64,000 nt of DNA, from assembly GCF_036327475.1 (NCBI RefSeq), contig NZ_CP132913.1, positions 1,488,001 to 1,552,000 on the forward strand. The letters are read 5' to 3'. The DNA comes from G036327475 sp036327475 (GTDB lineage: Bacteria > Pseudomonadota > Gammaproteobacteria > Enterobacterales > Enterobacteriaceae). Positions 31,806-40,241 of the stretch are shown piece by piece (positions within the stretch are counted from its first letter, which is position 1; each line of letters starts with the position of its first letter). Both the position numbers and the translations under genes were made by a program. The notes beneath the pieces were generated by a model that was not told where the DNA came from, made no database searches, and was given only the letters and a program-made list of their open reading frames with translations.

Positions 31806-33065
31806 CTACTCACTGCTGATTCGTTCGATATTGGCACCCATACGCCGCAGCTTTTCCTCGATACAATCATAACCACGATCGATATGGTAAATACGATCCA
31901 CCACCGTCACCCCCTCAGCGATACAGCCGGCCAGCACTAGGCTAGCGGAAGCACGCAGATCAGTCGCCATGACCTGTGAGCCAGACAGCGCATCGACACC
32001 GTGGCAGATCACGGTGTTGCTTTCGATTTCCGCATGTGCCCCCATCCGAATCAGTTCGGGGACGTGCATGAAACGATTTTCAAAAATGGTTTCGGTAATC
32101 ACCCCCGTGCCGTCGGCCACCAAATTCAGCAAGCTGAACTGCGCCTGCATATCGGTAGGGAAGCCGGGATAAGGGGCGGTGCGCACTGTCACGGCTTTCG
32201 GACGCTGGCCGCGCATATCCAGGCTGATCCAGTCGTCGCCGGCGGCAATATCCGCGCCCGCTTCTCGCAATTTTGCCAGCACGACATCCAGCATATCTGG
32301 ACGCGTAGCGTGGCAGACCACGCTACCGCGGGATACAGCCGCTGCGACCAGGAAGGTGCCGGTTTCGATGCGATCGGGCAGTACGCGATAGACGCCGCCA
32401 CCGAGGCGCTTAACCCCTTCGACAGTAATTTTATCGGTACCGGCGCCGCTGATTTTCGCACCCAGCGTGGTAAGGAAATTGGCGGTATCGACAATCTCCG
32501 GCTCGCGGGCGGCGTTTTCGATAATGGTGGTGCCGGTCGCCAACGTCGCAGCGCTCATGATCGTGACCGTGGCACCGACGCTAACTTTGTCCATGACGAT
32601 ATGTGCTCCGAGCAGACGGCCATCTACGGAGGCTTTGACGTAACCCTCTTCCAGCTTAATGGTGGCGCCAAGTTGCTCCAAGGCACTGATGTGTAGATCC
32701 ACCGGGCGCGCGCCGATGGCGCAGCCGCCAGGCAAGGATACCTGCCCTTGGCCGAAGCGCGCCACCAGAGGCCCTAGCGCCCAAATCGACGCACGCATGG
32801 TCTTCACTAACTCATAGGACGCGCAATAAACGTTAACGCCACTGGCGTCCACATGCACCGAACCATTGCGTTCAACCCTGGCGCCGAGCTGGCCCAACAG
32901 TTTCATGGCGGTGTCGATATCTTTCAGCTTGGGGACGTTTTGGATTTCAACTGGTTCTTCCGCCAGCAACGAGGCAAATAAAATCGGTAACGCGGCATTT
33001 TTGGCCCCCAAAATGGTGACTTCGCCGCTTAACCGAGTGGGGCCATGGACACGAAATTTATCCAT
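31806..33065 (-). CDS. murA: UDP-N-acetylglucosamine 1-carboxyvinyltransferase MurA
   Basis: MurA transfers enolpyruvate from PEP to UDP-GlcNAc, the committed step of peptidoglycan synthesis, in the cytoplasm. 419 residues, the E. coli length. The catalytic Cys115 lies in PGGCAIGARPVDLH, the residue attacked by fosfomycin. LGAKNAALPIL at 19-29 holds substrate-binding Lys22/Asn23. No defects are seen. It is downstream of ibaG and the mla operon in the usual order. Confidence 0.98.
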   Translation of the reverse strand: MDKFRVHGPTRLSGEVTILGAKNAALPILFASLLAEEPVEIQNVPKLKDIDTAMKLLGQLGARVERNGSVHVDASGVNVYCASYELVKTMRASIWALGPLVARFGQGQVSLPGGCAIGARPVDLHISALEQLGATIKLEEGYVKASVDGRLLGAHIVMDKVSVGATVTIMSAATLATGTTIIENAAREPEIVDTANFLTTLGAKISGAGTDKITVEGVKRLGGGVYRVLPDRIETGTFLVAAAVSRGSVVCHATRPDMLDVVLAKLREAGADIAAGDDWISLDMRGQRPKAVTVRTAPYPGFPTDMQAQFSLLNLVADGTGVITETIFENRFMHVPELIRMGAHAEIESNTVICHGVDALSGSQVMATDLRASASLVLAGCIAEGVTVVDRIYHIDRGYDCIEEKLRRMGANIERISSE

Positions 33066-33116
33066 TATGACTGCTCTCTATTAAATAGGAAGACTGTTAT
33101 CCGCCAGGGTCAACAT

Positions 33117-33371
33117 TCAAAACCCGTTTAGCTTGCGATCGCGCTGCCACTCTTTTGGAGTGTAGGCCTTTATCGATAAGGCATGGATGCGGTTGTCTGA
33201 AATATATTCCATCAGTGGCTCATAAATCGTCTGCTGTTTTTTAACTCGGCTCATACCGGCGAACTGGTCGCTGACCGCAATAACCTGAAAATGGCTACCG
33301 TCGCCGCTTACGTGGACTTCGTCCAGTTTTAAGGCTTCCATTAGCATCGCTTTGATTTCACTCGTTTCCAT
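33117..33371 (-). CDS. ibaG: BolA-family protein IbaG
   Basis: 84-residue BolA-like protein, matching E. coli IbaG (YrbA, 84-89). BolA proteins bind monothiol glutaredoxins through a shared [2Fe-2S] cluster; IbaG is linked to acid stress and envelope homeostasis. Visible features: EALKLDEVHVSGDGSHFQVI near residue 12 and KKQQTIYEPLMEYI near 45, then HALSIKAYTPKEW near 65. It lies between murA and mlaB as in E. coli, with a 208-base gap to mlaB. Confidence 0.96.
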   Translation of the reverse strand: METSEIKAMLMEALKLDEVHVSGDGSHFQVIAVSDQFAGMSRVKKQQTIYEPLMEYISDNRIHALSIKAYTPKEWQRDRKLNGF

Positions 33372-33545
33372 ATAACGTCCTACTTTGTGGGGTCGGAAAT
33401 CAGACCGACATTTTAAAGGAAACCATCACGCTCGGGAACAGGCAATAAGATTAACCGCAATTCTTTACGTCACGCACTCAATGGCCAGGCGCCGGTTCCC
33501 CACATCAGCAGGCAGGGGGTTTAGCGGGTTTCGCGGCATGGTCTT

Positions 33546-33570
33546 CCGGCGGCGTGAAAAGCGCCGCCGG
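33546..33570. terminator. Strong hairpin between mlaB and ibaG
   Basis: Perfect 9-bp stem CCGGCGGCG / CGCCGCCGG with a 7-base loop. No T-run on either strand. It could attenuate or protect the mla transcript, which is read toward ibaG. Confidence 0.55.
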
Positions 33571-33579
33571 GATGCTAGA

Positions 33580-33885
33580 TTAAATGCTTGCGGATGGCGC
33601 ACAGGGCAGGATCGCCTGCAGCTTGTATAAGGCGATCAAGGTGCGTAGCCGATCGGTGACGCCGGTGAGAGCGAGCGTCGCTCCCCGCTGCTGCTGGTGG
33701 TAAAAATGCAGCATCAGTGCTACACCGGCGGAATCGACACGTTTTAGGCCGGATACATCCAGAAATCGGATACCGTCAAGCAACTCCTGGCGCTGCAGCC
33801 AAAGCGTCGGCAGTGTGTCGCGATCCAGCTCGCCCCGTAGAATTAACGTTTGTCCCTGTGTGTGCCAGCTTAGCTCATCAGCCAT
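33580..33885 (-). CDS. mlaB: Phospholipid ABC transporter STAS protein MlaB
   Basis: MlaB is the cytoplasmic STAS-domain subunit that stabilises the MlaFE ATPase complex. 101 residues. The STAS core reads LDVSGLKRVDSAGVALMLHF near residues 42-60, with the conserved S/T region after DS. Its start overlaps the mlaC stop. Part of mlaFEDCB, which keeps the outer leaflet of the outer membrane free of phospholipid. Confidence 0.95.
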   Translation of the reverse strand: MADELSWHTQGQTLILRGELDRDTLPTLWLQRQELLDGIRFLDVSGLKRVDSAGVALMLHFYHQQQRGATLALTGVTDRLRTLIALYKLQAILPCAPSASI

Positions 33886-34513
33886 TGCGTTGCTTATCCA
33901 GGGTAATGGGCAGACCGGAGGCGGCCTGCAATTGCCGGGTCAGCCCGTCAATGCCCTTGGTGCGCAGCGTGGAGGCCCACTCGTTTTGCTTGGTGGTAAT
34001 CATACCGACCCCTTCAACAATCATGTCGTAGACCTGCCAGTTGCCTGAGACGCTATTTTTGCGCCACTGAAAATCAAGACGTACCGGCGGCCGGCCGCCC
34101 TGATCGATAATCGTGACGCGTATAGCTACAATCGTTGCATCACCCAACGGCTTTTCCGGCGCGATTTGATAGGTTTGATTACTGTAAAGCGCTAACGCTT
34201 GGCTGTAAGCCTGCTCCAGATAGACCTGGAAGGCTTTAAAATAGGCGTCGCGCTGCGCCGGCGTGGCTTCGCCATAATAGCGTCCTAGCACTAGCGCGCC
34301 AGCGTATTTCACTTGCATATGGGGAAGTAACTCTTCACGTACCACGGTGCGCAGATAGTTGGGATCCTGGTGAATTTTGCCCTGTTCATTCTTCAAGCGG
34401 TCAAAGGTTTTTCTCGCCACATCGTTCATCAAATGATAAGGGTTGGTCTGATCGGCAGCCTGTGTCAGTGGTGCGGTCACCAGCAGCGCCACTATTAATA
34501 AACGTTTAAACAT
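33878..34513 (-). CDS. mlaC: Periplasmic phospholipid-binding protein MlaC
   Basis: MlaC shuttles phospholipid between the outer-membrane MlaA-porin complex and MlaFEDB in the inner membrane. 211 residues, as in E. coli. Signal peptide MFKRLLIVALLVTAPLTQAA with cleavage after about residue 20. Then NPYHLMNDVARKTFDRLKNEQ, YYGEATPAQRDAYFKAFQVYLEQAY and GRPPVRLDFQWRKNS, typical of the Tol_Tol_Ttg2 family. It overlaps mlaB by 8 bases, indicating coupled translation. Confidence 0.97.
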   Translation of the reverse strand: MFKRLLIVALLVTAPLTQAADQTNPYHLMNDVARKTFDRLKNEQGKIHQDPNYLRTVVREELLPHMQVKYAGALVLGRYYGEATPAQRDAYFKAFQVYLEQAYSQALALYSNQTYQIAPEKPLGDATIVAIRVTIIDQGGRPPVRLDFQWRKNSVSGNWQVYDMIVEGVGMITTKQNEWASTLRTKGIDGLTRQLQAASGLPITLDKQRNG

Positions 34514-34559
34514 GTATTCCTCCTGTTGAGGTTACCCCGCTGCGGCCGCTGACAGCATC

Positions 34560-35081
34560 TTATTGCCCGGCCGAGGTGCCACTGCTCTGAACCGCGCCAG
34601 CACTATTATTGTCACAGCCGCTTTTATACAAGAACTGGCCAATCAGGTCTTCTAGCACGATGGCGGACTTGGTATCGTGTATCACGCCACCGTCTTTTAG
34701 AATAGACGTCCCCGTCTCCGGATCCTCGAAACCGATATTCAATGCCAAGTATTGCTCCCCCAGCAGCCCCAAGGTGTGAATCGCAAGGGAACTGCTATCT
34801 GGTATATTATTATAGGTCTGTTCAATATCCATGATGACCTTCGGCGCATACGTTTTCGGATCGAGGATGATATCCGCAACTCGGCCAATGACTACCCCGC
34901 CAACCCTCACCGGCGAGCGCACCTTGAGTCCACCGATATTATCGAAAGATGCGCTGATCCGATAGGTTGCGGCATTGCTCACCAAACGGATATCCGCGAC
35001 CTTGAGACAAAGAGACATGATGGCGCAGAAGGCGATAATCATAAACACGCCGACCCAGATTTCACTTTTTTTGGTTTGCAT
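34560..35081 (-). CDS. mlaD: Inner-membrane MCE protein MlaD
   Basis: MlaD forms a hexameric MCE ring anchored in the inner membrane and passes lipid between MlaC and MlaFEB. 173 residues (E. coli 183): one N-terminal helix (EIWVGVFMIIAFCAIMSLCL), then the MCE domain with FDNIGGLKVRSPVRVGGVVIGRV near residues 45-70 and LLGEQYLALNIGFED near 108. The disordered C-terminal tail is about ten residues shorter and different, which should not matter. Separated from mlaE by 4 bases. Confidence 0.97.
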   Translation of the reverse strand: MQTKKSEIWVGVFMIIAFCAIMSLCLKVADIRLVSNAATYRISASFDNIGGLKVRSPVRVGGVVIGRVADIILDPKTYAPKVIMDIEQTYNNIPDSSSLAIHTLGLLGEQYLALNIGFEDPETGTSILKDGGVIHDTKSAIVLEDLIGQFLYKSGCDNNSAGAVQSSGTSAGQ

Positions 35082-35085
35082 TCAC

Positions 35086-35868
35086 TCAGTTCCCAAACAT
35101 CAGTGCTGTCAGCACAAAATCCAAACCCAATATCGCCAACGAGGCGTGAACCACCGTGCGGGTCGTTGCGCGGCCGATACCCTCGGAGGTTGGGATCGCG
35201 TCGTAACCATCGAACAGCGCAATCCAAGTGACGACGATAGCGAAAACAATGCTCTTGATTACACAGTTAACCAAATCTTGCCGCCAGTTCACGGCGCTTT
35301 GTATCGCGGACCAGAAGAACCCACTGTCGACACCTTTCCATTCCACGCCGACTACGGCACCGCCCCAGATGCCGACCGCGACGAAAATTGCCGTGAGCAG
35401 CGGCATACTAATCACGCCGGCCCAAAAACGCGGCGCCACCACTCGGCGCAGCGGATCCACCGCCATCATCTCCAGACTAGACAGCTGCTCGGTGGCCTTC
35501 ATCAACCCTATTTCGGCGGTAAGCGCTGATCCCGCCCGACCGGCGAACAACAGCGCAGTCACAGCTGGTCCCAGCTCGCGCAGTAGCGACAGCGCGACCA
35601 ACATCCCAAGACTGGACTCCGCGCTGTAGGTCGTGAGAATAATGTAGCTCTGCATCCCAAGCACCATACCGATGAACAGGCCAGAAACTATAATAATCAC
35701 CAGCGATAATACGCCGACGCCGTAAAGTTGCTTCACCAGCAGCGGCCATTGTTCGCGCAGAGCCGGTTTACCTATCAGTGCGCTAAACAGCATGACACCG
35801 GCCCGGCCAAAACCGTGGCAGAAGCTGATCCCAAGGCGCCCGAAGGACGCTATAGCTTCTAATACCAT
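35086..35868 (-). CDS. mlaE: Phospholipid ABC permease MlaE
   Basis: MlaE is the permease dimer of the MlaFEDB transporter. 260 residues, E. coli length, with five or six hydrophobic segments. Family motifs: FIGMVLGMQSYIILTTYSAESSLGMLVALSLLRELGPAVTALLFAGRAGSALTAEIG around residues 64-118 (quoted here in part only by key residues RELGP and GRAGSA). Adjacent to mlaF (8-base gap) and mlaD (4-base gap). No damage seen. Confidence 0.97.
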   Translation of the reverse strand: MVLEAIASFGRLGISFCHGFGRAGVMLFSALIGKPALREQWPLLVKQLYGVGVLSLVIIIVSGLFIGMVLGMQSYIILTTYSAESSLGMLVALSLLRELGPAVTALLFAGRAGSALTAEIGLMKATEQLSSLEMMAVDPLRRVVAPRFWAGVISMPLLTAIFVAVGIWGGAVVGVEWKGVDSGFFWSAIQSAVNWRQDLVNCVIKSIVFAIVVTWIALFDGYDAIPTSEGIGRATTRTVVHASLAILGLDFVLTALMFGN

Positions 35869-35876
35869 GGCTGAGA

Positions 35877-36686
35877 TTAACCCCCTGCGCCCAATAGCTG
35901 GGTCTGGTAATCTTCGGCGGAAACGTTAAATGGCATTGGCCCGTCGGCGATGCCGTCGAGAAATTGTCTCACTCGGGGATTCTGGTTATCACGCAAACTT
36001 GCCGGGGTGCCTTCCGCCACGACGTGCTGGTCGGCGACCATATAGGCGTAATCAGCGATACTCAACACCTCCGGCACGTCGTGGGACACGACGATGCAGG
36101 TGATGCCGAGCGCGCGATTTAGCTCGTCGATAAGCTTGACCAGCACTCCCATGGTAATCGGGTCCTGTCCTGCGAACGGTTCATCGAACATAATCAGCTC
36201 AGGATCCAATGCAATGGCGCGCGCCAGCGCCGCACGGCGCGCCATACCGCCGGAAAGCTCGGCAGGCATCAGCGCGGCCGCCCCCCGTAAACCTACCGCC
36301 TCAAGCTTCATTAGCACCGTGCTGCGCAGCACCGGCTCCGGCAAACGGGTATGGCGCCGCAGCGGAAACGCCACGTTCTCAAAAACGTTAATATCGGTAA
36401 ATAGCGCACCGGATTGAAACAGCATGCTGATTTTTTTACGTGCCTCGTAGAGGAGTCGGCGCGACAACGTGGGAATATTATTACCGTCCACCCAAATTTC
36501 ACCGCTGTCCGGTGGCAGTTGCCCGCCGATGAGGCGCAGCAAGGTGGTTTTACCAATGCCCGACGGCCCCATGATCGCGGTGACTTTGCCGCGCGGAAAC
36601 TGCATGCTGATATCATCGAAAATAACGCGATCGTCCCGACGAAAGCTTAATCCGCGAATCTCGACCAGGTTATCGCTCTGGTTCAT
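35877..36686 (-). CDS. mlaF: Phospholipid ABC ATPase MlaF
   Basis: MlaF powers the Mla system. 269 residues, the E. coli length. Walker A GPSGIGKTTLL near residues 40-50, ABC signature LSGGMARR near 142, Walker B LIMFDEPFAGQDP near 163 and the switch His in VVSHD near 197 are all present. It is the first gene of mlaFEDCB; yrbG is divergent, so the promoter lies in 36687-36902. Confidence 0.98.
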   Translation of the reverse strand: MNQSDNLVEIRGLSFRRDDRVIFDDISMQFPRGKVTAIMGPSGIGKTTLLRLIGGQLPPDSGEIWVDGNNIPTLSRRLLYEARKKISMLFQSGALFTDINVFENVAFPLRRHTRLPEPVLRSTVLMKLEAVGLRGAAALMPAELSGGMARRAALARAIALDPELIMFDEPFAGQDPITMGVLVKLIDELNRALGITCIVVSHDVPEVLSIADYAYMVADQHVVAEGTPASLRDNQNPRVRQFLDGIADGPMPFNVSAEDYQTQLLGAGG

Positions 36687-36902
36687 AGCTTACTGCCCTT
36701 TTCCACACCCATGGTCTGCAGTAATGATAGTAAAGCAAGCTGACCATTTCATCGAACTTTTCTCGCCCCATCCAGGCCCAGCAATCCAAAACAACATTAT
36801 CGCCTCGTTTTACTTTTATCTGTCAGGTGGGCAAATTAATGCCAGTTTACGTTTATTTCCCTTTTGGGCTATGTTGCGTCAACGAAATAGATTTTTAATC
36901 CA

Positions 36903-37345
36903 ATGATTTATCACGCTTTTACCACGTTATTATTAATTATTGGCCTTGTGCTATTGGTTTATGACGCGGACAGATTGGTCTATAGTGCAGCGTATTGAGC
37001 CGCTCGCTCGGCGTTACGCTCTGGCTTATCGGCTGTACCATCGTCGCTTTCGGACCTCGCTGCCAGAATTACTGGTATCGGTGACCGCCGCGCTGAATAA
37101 TCAAATCGATATGACGGCGGCAATATCCTGGGCAGGCTTGATGGAGTCTTGCTCTGGCGGCGACTACTTACCTGCTGATTATCATCACCATGACACACTA
37201 ATTAGTGAACAGCTGGCGAAGCTGCCGAAGGATAGTAATAATACCGCGACGATCCCGTGGCTAGTACCGGCGTTTATTATTATGCCCATTTCGGAGCGGA
37301 TGGTGATTGATAACACTAGCGTCCTGGCGCGTTTTTTGGCTTAAA
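36903..37345 (+). pseudogene. yrbG: Na+/Ca2+ exchanger YrbG, broken
   Basis: LLLIIGLVLLVYDADRLVYSAA, TSLPELLVSVTAAL and VPAFIIMPISERMVIDNTSVLARF are the N-terminal and middle parts of YrbG. The region between them is in shifted frames and the second half of the exchanger is missing. Divergent from mlaF, normal position. Confidence 0.85.
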
Positions 37346-37394
37346 CGATTTGAGGGTCGGCCTGACGGTACCGGCGATCGTGGCAAGCCTACCA

Positions 37395-37825
37395 GAGCTG
37401 ACGCCTACCGTCAGCACACCGCCGCAATAGTGATGGGCGACGCCATAGCAGTAGCCCTATTGCGGGCACAAGGACTCACCGCCAAAGATCCGCCCCGTCT
37501 CATCTCGACGACGCATTGGGACGCGAACTGCTGCTGCACGTGAGCGATATCATGTACAGCGGCGACGATATTCCGCAGATCGTCCGCACGGTCTCTATTT
37601 TTACCAACGGCGTCTGCGGCGAGGTTTGTATGGGCATCGACCTTAACCGGGCACGCATCGCCGATGTTGACCCCGACGGCGTGCGCATCGTCCCCGACAT
37701 GCTGGCGGTGGAGGCGCTCAACCTGATGCAAGTGCACCACATTGCCTCGCTGCTGGCTGCTGGTAGTGCAGAACGACCGCTTGATAGGGTGGTGTACTGC
37801 ATGAATAGACCCCATCGTTGAGACG
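37395..37825 (+). pseudogene. kdsD: Arabinose-5-phosphate isomerase KdsD, truncated and broken
   Basis: KdsD makes arabinose 5-phosphate for Kdo, the inner-core sugar of LPS. The SIS domain is deleted except for its end (VMGDAIAVALLRAQGL), a frameshift follows, and CBS-domain pieces (DIMYSGDDIPQIV, MLAVEALNLMQVHHI) remain. Catalytic residues are gone. The window does not show whether the paralogue GutQ substitutes. Confidence 0.9.
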
Positions 37826-37829
37826 TGTT

Positions 37830-38370
37830 ATGGACCGGTCGCGCAGTAGGTGTTGCAGCGGGTCCACCATATTCGTCTACTGATTTGTGATGTGGGATGG
37901 TGTGATGTCCGACAGCCTGATTTGTATGGGCAATCACGGTGAGAACCCAAAGCCTTCAATGTCCGCGATGGCTACGGCATTCGCTGTCTGCTGACATTGG
38001 GTATTGAGGTCGCTATTATACGGCCACTCCGCCAGGCTGCTAGAGGGCCACTGCACCACGCTTGGCATTACGTACCTTTACCAGGGGCAGTCTGATAACA
38101 CTATCTGATAACACTATGGCCTTTAAGGCGCTTCTAAGTAAACTGACATTAGCGGCGGAACAGGTCGCCTATGTTGGCGACGACCTGATTGATGCTCCGG
38201 TGATGGGGCAGGTTGGCCTGAGCGCGGCGGTGACGGATGCGCGCCCGCTATTGCAGCCCAGGGCCGATTACCTTACCAGCATCGCCGGTGGTCGCGGTGC
38301 CGCGCGGGCAGTCTGCGACCTGCTGCTGGTGCAGGGAAAGCTGGAGGATACCAAAGGGCAGTCGGTATGA
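37830..38370 (+). pseudogene. kdsC: Kdo-8-phosphate phosphatase KdsC, frameshifted
   Basis: A HAD phosphatase. HIRLLICDV begins the catalytic loop, but a single-base lesion breaks the DxDGV motif right there; AFNVRDGYGIRC-like, LGIT-YLYQGQS and YVGDDLIDAPVM follow in other frames. The last 102 codons (38062-38370) are open and well conserved, and the stop overlaps the lptC start (ATGA). Translation from an internal start could yield only a C-terminal fragment. Confidence 0.85.
38092..38117. repeat. 13-bp tandem duplication in kdsC remnant
   Basis: ctgataacactat is repeated exactly, head to tail. Confidence 0.95.
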
Positions 38371-39071
38371 GTAAGAATGTGCGTTTTACAACGGCACTGC
38401 TGGGATTATTGGTACTGGTGCTTATCGGCCGGAATCTGGCGGATATCGACTCGGCGCTGGTTAATACCGGCGAGCCAACCTACCAAAGCGAATATACCAC
38501 CACAGTGGTGTATAACCCGGCTGGGGGGCTTAAGTATAAACTGGCGGCCAATCACGTGAATCACTACGCCGAACAACAGATAACCTGGTTTACTCTTCCG
38601 GTCGCCACTACGTTCGATGAAGACAAAATGCCAACCTGGACGGCAAAGGCCGATAAGGGCAAGCTGACCCAAGACAGGAGACTTTATCTGTATGGCCATG
38701 TTCAGGTGGATAGCCTGACCGACGCCTCGCAGCTTAAATGCATTACAACAGATAACGCGGTGGTTAATCTAGTCACGCAAGACGTCTCCTCGGATGATGA
38801 GGTCACCTTACATGGTGCCGGCTTTAACTCCACCGGCATGAAGATGCGCGGCAATCTGCGCAACAAGACCGCTGAGTTGATTGAAAAGGTTAAAACCTCT
38901 TATGAAATCCAGAATTCACAACATACGCCCCAGCCTGCTTCTAGCCGGCGTCTTAATGCTGGTCAACGCACAGACGCTGGCGCTCACCAGCGACAACCAG
39001 CAGCCGATTCAGATCGACTCCGCGCAGCAGGCGGTAGATATGGCGACCAATATCGTGACCTTAACCGGTGA
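38367..39071 (+). CDS. lptC: LPS export protein LptC, with extended C-terminus
   Basis: LptC is the bitopic inner-membrane protein that passes LPS from LptB2FG to LptA. Residues 1-190 match E. coli LptC (191): one membrane helix (ALLGLLVLVLIGRNLADI), then the beta-jellyroll with PTWTAKADKGKL, LYLYGHVQVDSL, TTDNAVVNLVTQDV and MKMRGNLRNKTAELIEKVKTSYEIQNSQ. The natural stop is absent; the frame continues 40-45 codons out of frame through the 5' part of lptA, giving 234 residues. The extension is Arg/Gln/Ala-rich and probably unstructured. The start overlaps the kdsC stop. Confidence 0.93.
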   Translation: MSKNVRFTTALLGLLVLVLIGRNLADIDSALVNTGEPTYQSEYTTTVVYNPAGGLKYKLAANHVNHYAEQQITWFTLPVATTFDEDKMPTWTAKADKGKLTQDRRLYLYGHVQVDSLTDASQLKCITTDNAVVNLVTQDVSSDDEVTLHGAGFNSTGMKMRGNLRNKTAELIEKVKTSYEIQNSQHTPQPASSRRLNAGQRTDAGAHQRQPAADSDRLRAAGGRYGDQYRDLNR

Positions 39072-39453
39072 TGTGGTGGTCAAGCGCGGTTCCATCGATA
39101 TTCGCGCCGATAAGGTGGTTATTAGCCGTCCTGATGCTAAGAACGGTAACGAAGTGGTGGAAGGTTTCGGTAATCCGGTGACCTTCTATCAGTTGCAGGA
39201 CGACGGCAAGCCGGTCCACGGTCATTCACAGAAAGTGCGCTATGAGACGGCTAATGATCTGGTGATCCTGACCGGCAATGCCTATCTGGAGCAGTTGGAC
39301 AGCAACGTCAAGGGCGATTGTATCACCTATCTGGTCAAGGAGCAGCAGATGGAGGCATTCAGCGACAAAGGCAAACGGGTCACTACCGTGCTGATGCCGG
39401 CGCAGTTGCAGGATAAAAGCGGCGCTAAAGCGTCGGCGAAATCAGCCAAATAA
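38902..39453 (+). CDS. lptA: Periplasmic LPS bridge protein LptA
   Basis: LptA builds the periplasmic bridge that carries LPS from LptC to LptD. With the ATG at 38902 it has 183 residues (E. coli 185): signal peptide with core LLLAGVLMLVNAQTLA, then the OstA-like beta-jellyroll (IQIDSAQQAVDMATN, LTGDVVVKRGSIDIRADKVV, VILTGNAYLEQLDSNVKGD, FSDKGKRVTTVLMPAQLQDK). A further in-frame ATG at 38881 exists but gives an unusual charged leader. It overlaps the lptC extension by 170 bases. Confidence 0.96.
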   Translation: MKSRIHNIRPSLLLAGVLMLVNAQTLALTSDNQQPIQIDSAQQAVDMATNIVTLTGDVVVKRGSIDIRADKVVISRPDAKNGNEVVEGFGNPVTFYQLQDDGKPVHGHSQKVRYETANDLVILTGNAYLEQLDSNVKGDCITYLVKEQQMEAFSDKGKRVTTVLMPAQLQDKSGAKASAKSAK

Positions 39454-39469
39454 ACAGGTATAGAGATGT

Positions 39470-40195
39470 ATGGCAACATTAATCGCAGAAAATTTGGCTA
39501 AAGCTTATAAAGGGCGCCGCGTGGTGGAAGATGTCAGCCTTAAGGTAAGCTCTGGCGAAATTGTGGGATTGCTGGGGCCAAACGGAGCGGGAAAAACCAC
39601 CACGTTTTATATGGTTGTGGGTATTATTCCCCGCGACAGCGGCCGCATTGTGATCGACAAAGACGATATCAGCCTTCTGCCGCTACACACCCGCGCCCAG
39701 CGCGGTATCGGCTATTTGCCGCAGGAAGTCTCGATCTTCCGCCGTCTGAGCGTGTTCGACAATCTGATGGCAGTGCTACAAATCCGCCGGAATCTGACAA
39801 GCGAACAGCGCAACGATCGCGCGAAAGAGTTGATGGAAGAGTTTCATATCAGCCACCTGCGCGACAACCTCGGCCAGTCGCTATCCGGCGGTGAACGACG
39901 CCGGGTGGAGATCGCGCGCGCACTGGCCGCCAATCCTAAATTTATCCTGCTTGACGAACCTTTTGCCGGCGTCGATCCGATTTCGGTCATCGACATCAAA
40001 AAAGTCATTGAACATTTGCGCGACAGCGGCCTTGGCGTGCTGATTACCGACCACAACGTGCGTGAAACCCTTGACGTGTGCGAACGGGCCTATATCGTCA
40101 GTCAGGGTAAGCTTATTGCTCACGGCTCCCCCGCCGACATCCTGCTCGACAAACAGGTCAAGCGGTTTTATCTGGGTGAAGAGTTCCGCCTCTGA
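39470..40195 (+). CDS. lptB: LPS export ABC ATPase LptB
   Basis: LptB drives LPS extraction with LptFG. 241 residues, the E. coli length. Walker A GPNGAGKTTTF near 37, Q-loop LPQEVSIFRRLSVFDNL near 84, signature LSGGERRRVEIARAL near 139, Walker B FILLDEPFAGVDPI near 159 and switch His in ITDHNVRE near 194. Follows lptA by 16 bases; in E. coli rpoN is next in the same operon and here rpoN is dead. Confidence 0.98.
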   Translation: MATLIAENLAKAYKGRRVVEDVSLKVSSGEIVGLLGPNGAGKTTTFYMVVGIIPRDSGRIVIDKDDISLLPLHTRAQRGIGYLPQEVSIFRRLSVFDNLMAVLQIRRNLTSEQRNDRAKELMEEFHISHLRDNLGQSLSGGERRRVEIARALAANPKFILLDEPFAGVDPISVIDIKKVIEHLRDSGLGVLITDHNVRETLDVCERAYIVSQGKLIAHGSPADILLDKQVKRFYLGEEFRL

Positions 40196-40241
40196 TAAGG
40201 TGACGTTACCGCCGTGGTTCGTGAGGATATTGACGCATTAT

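Noticed and set aside
32001..32696. Plus-strand 231-codon frame
   Set aside because: Antisense to murA, whose protein is complete and catalytic Cys115 is present.
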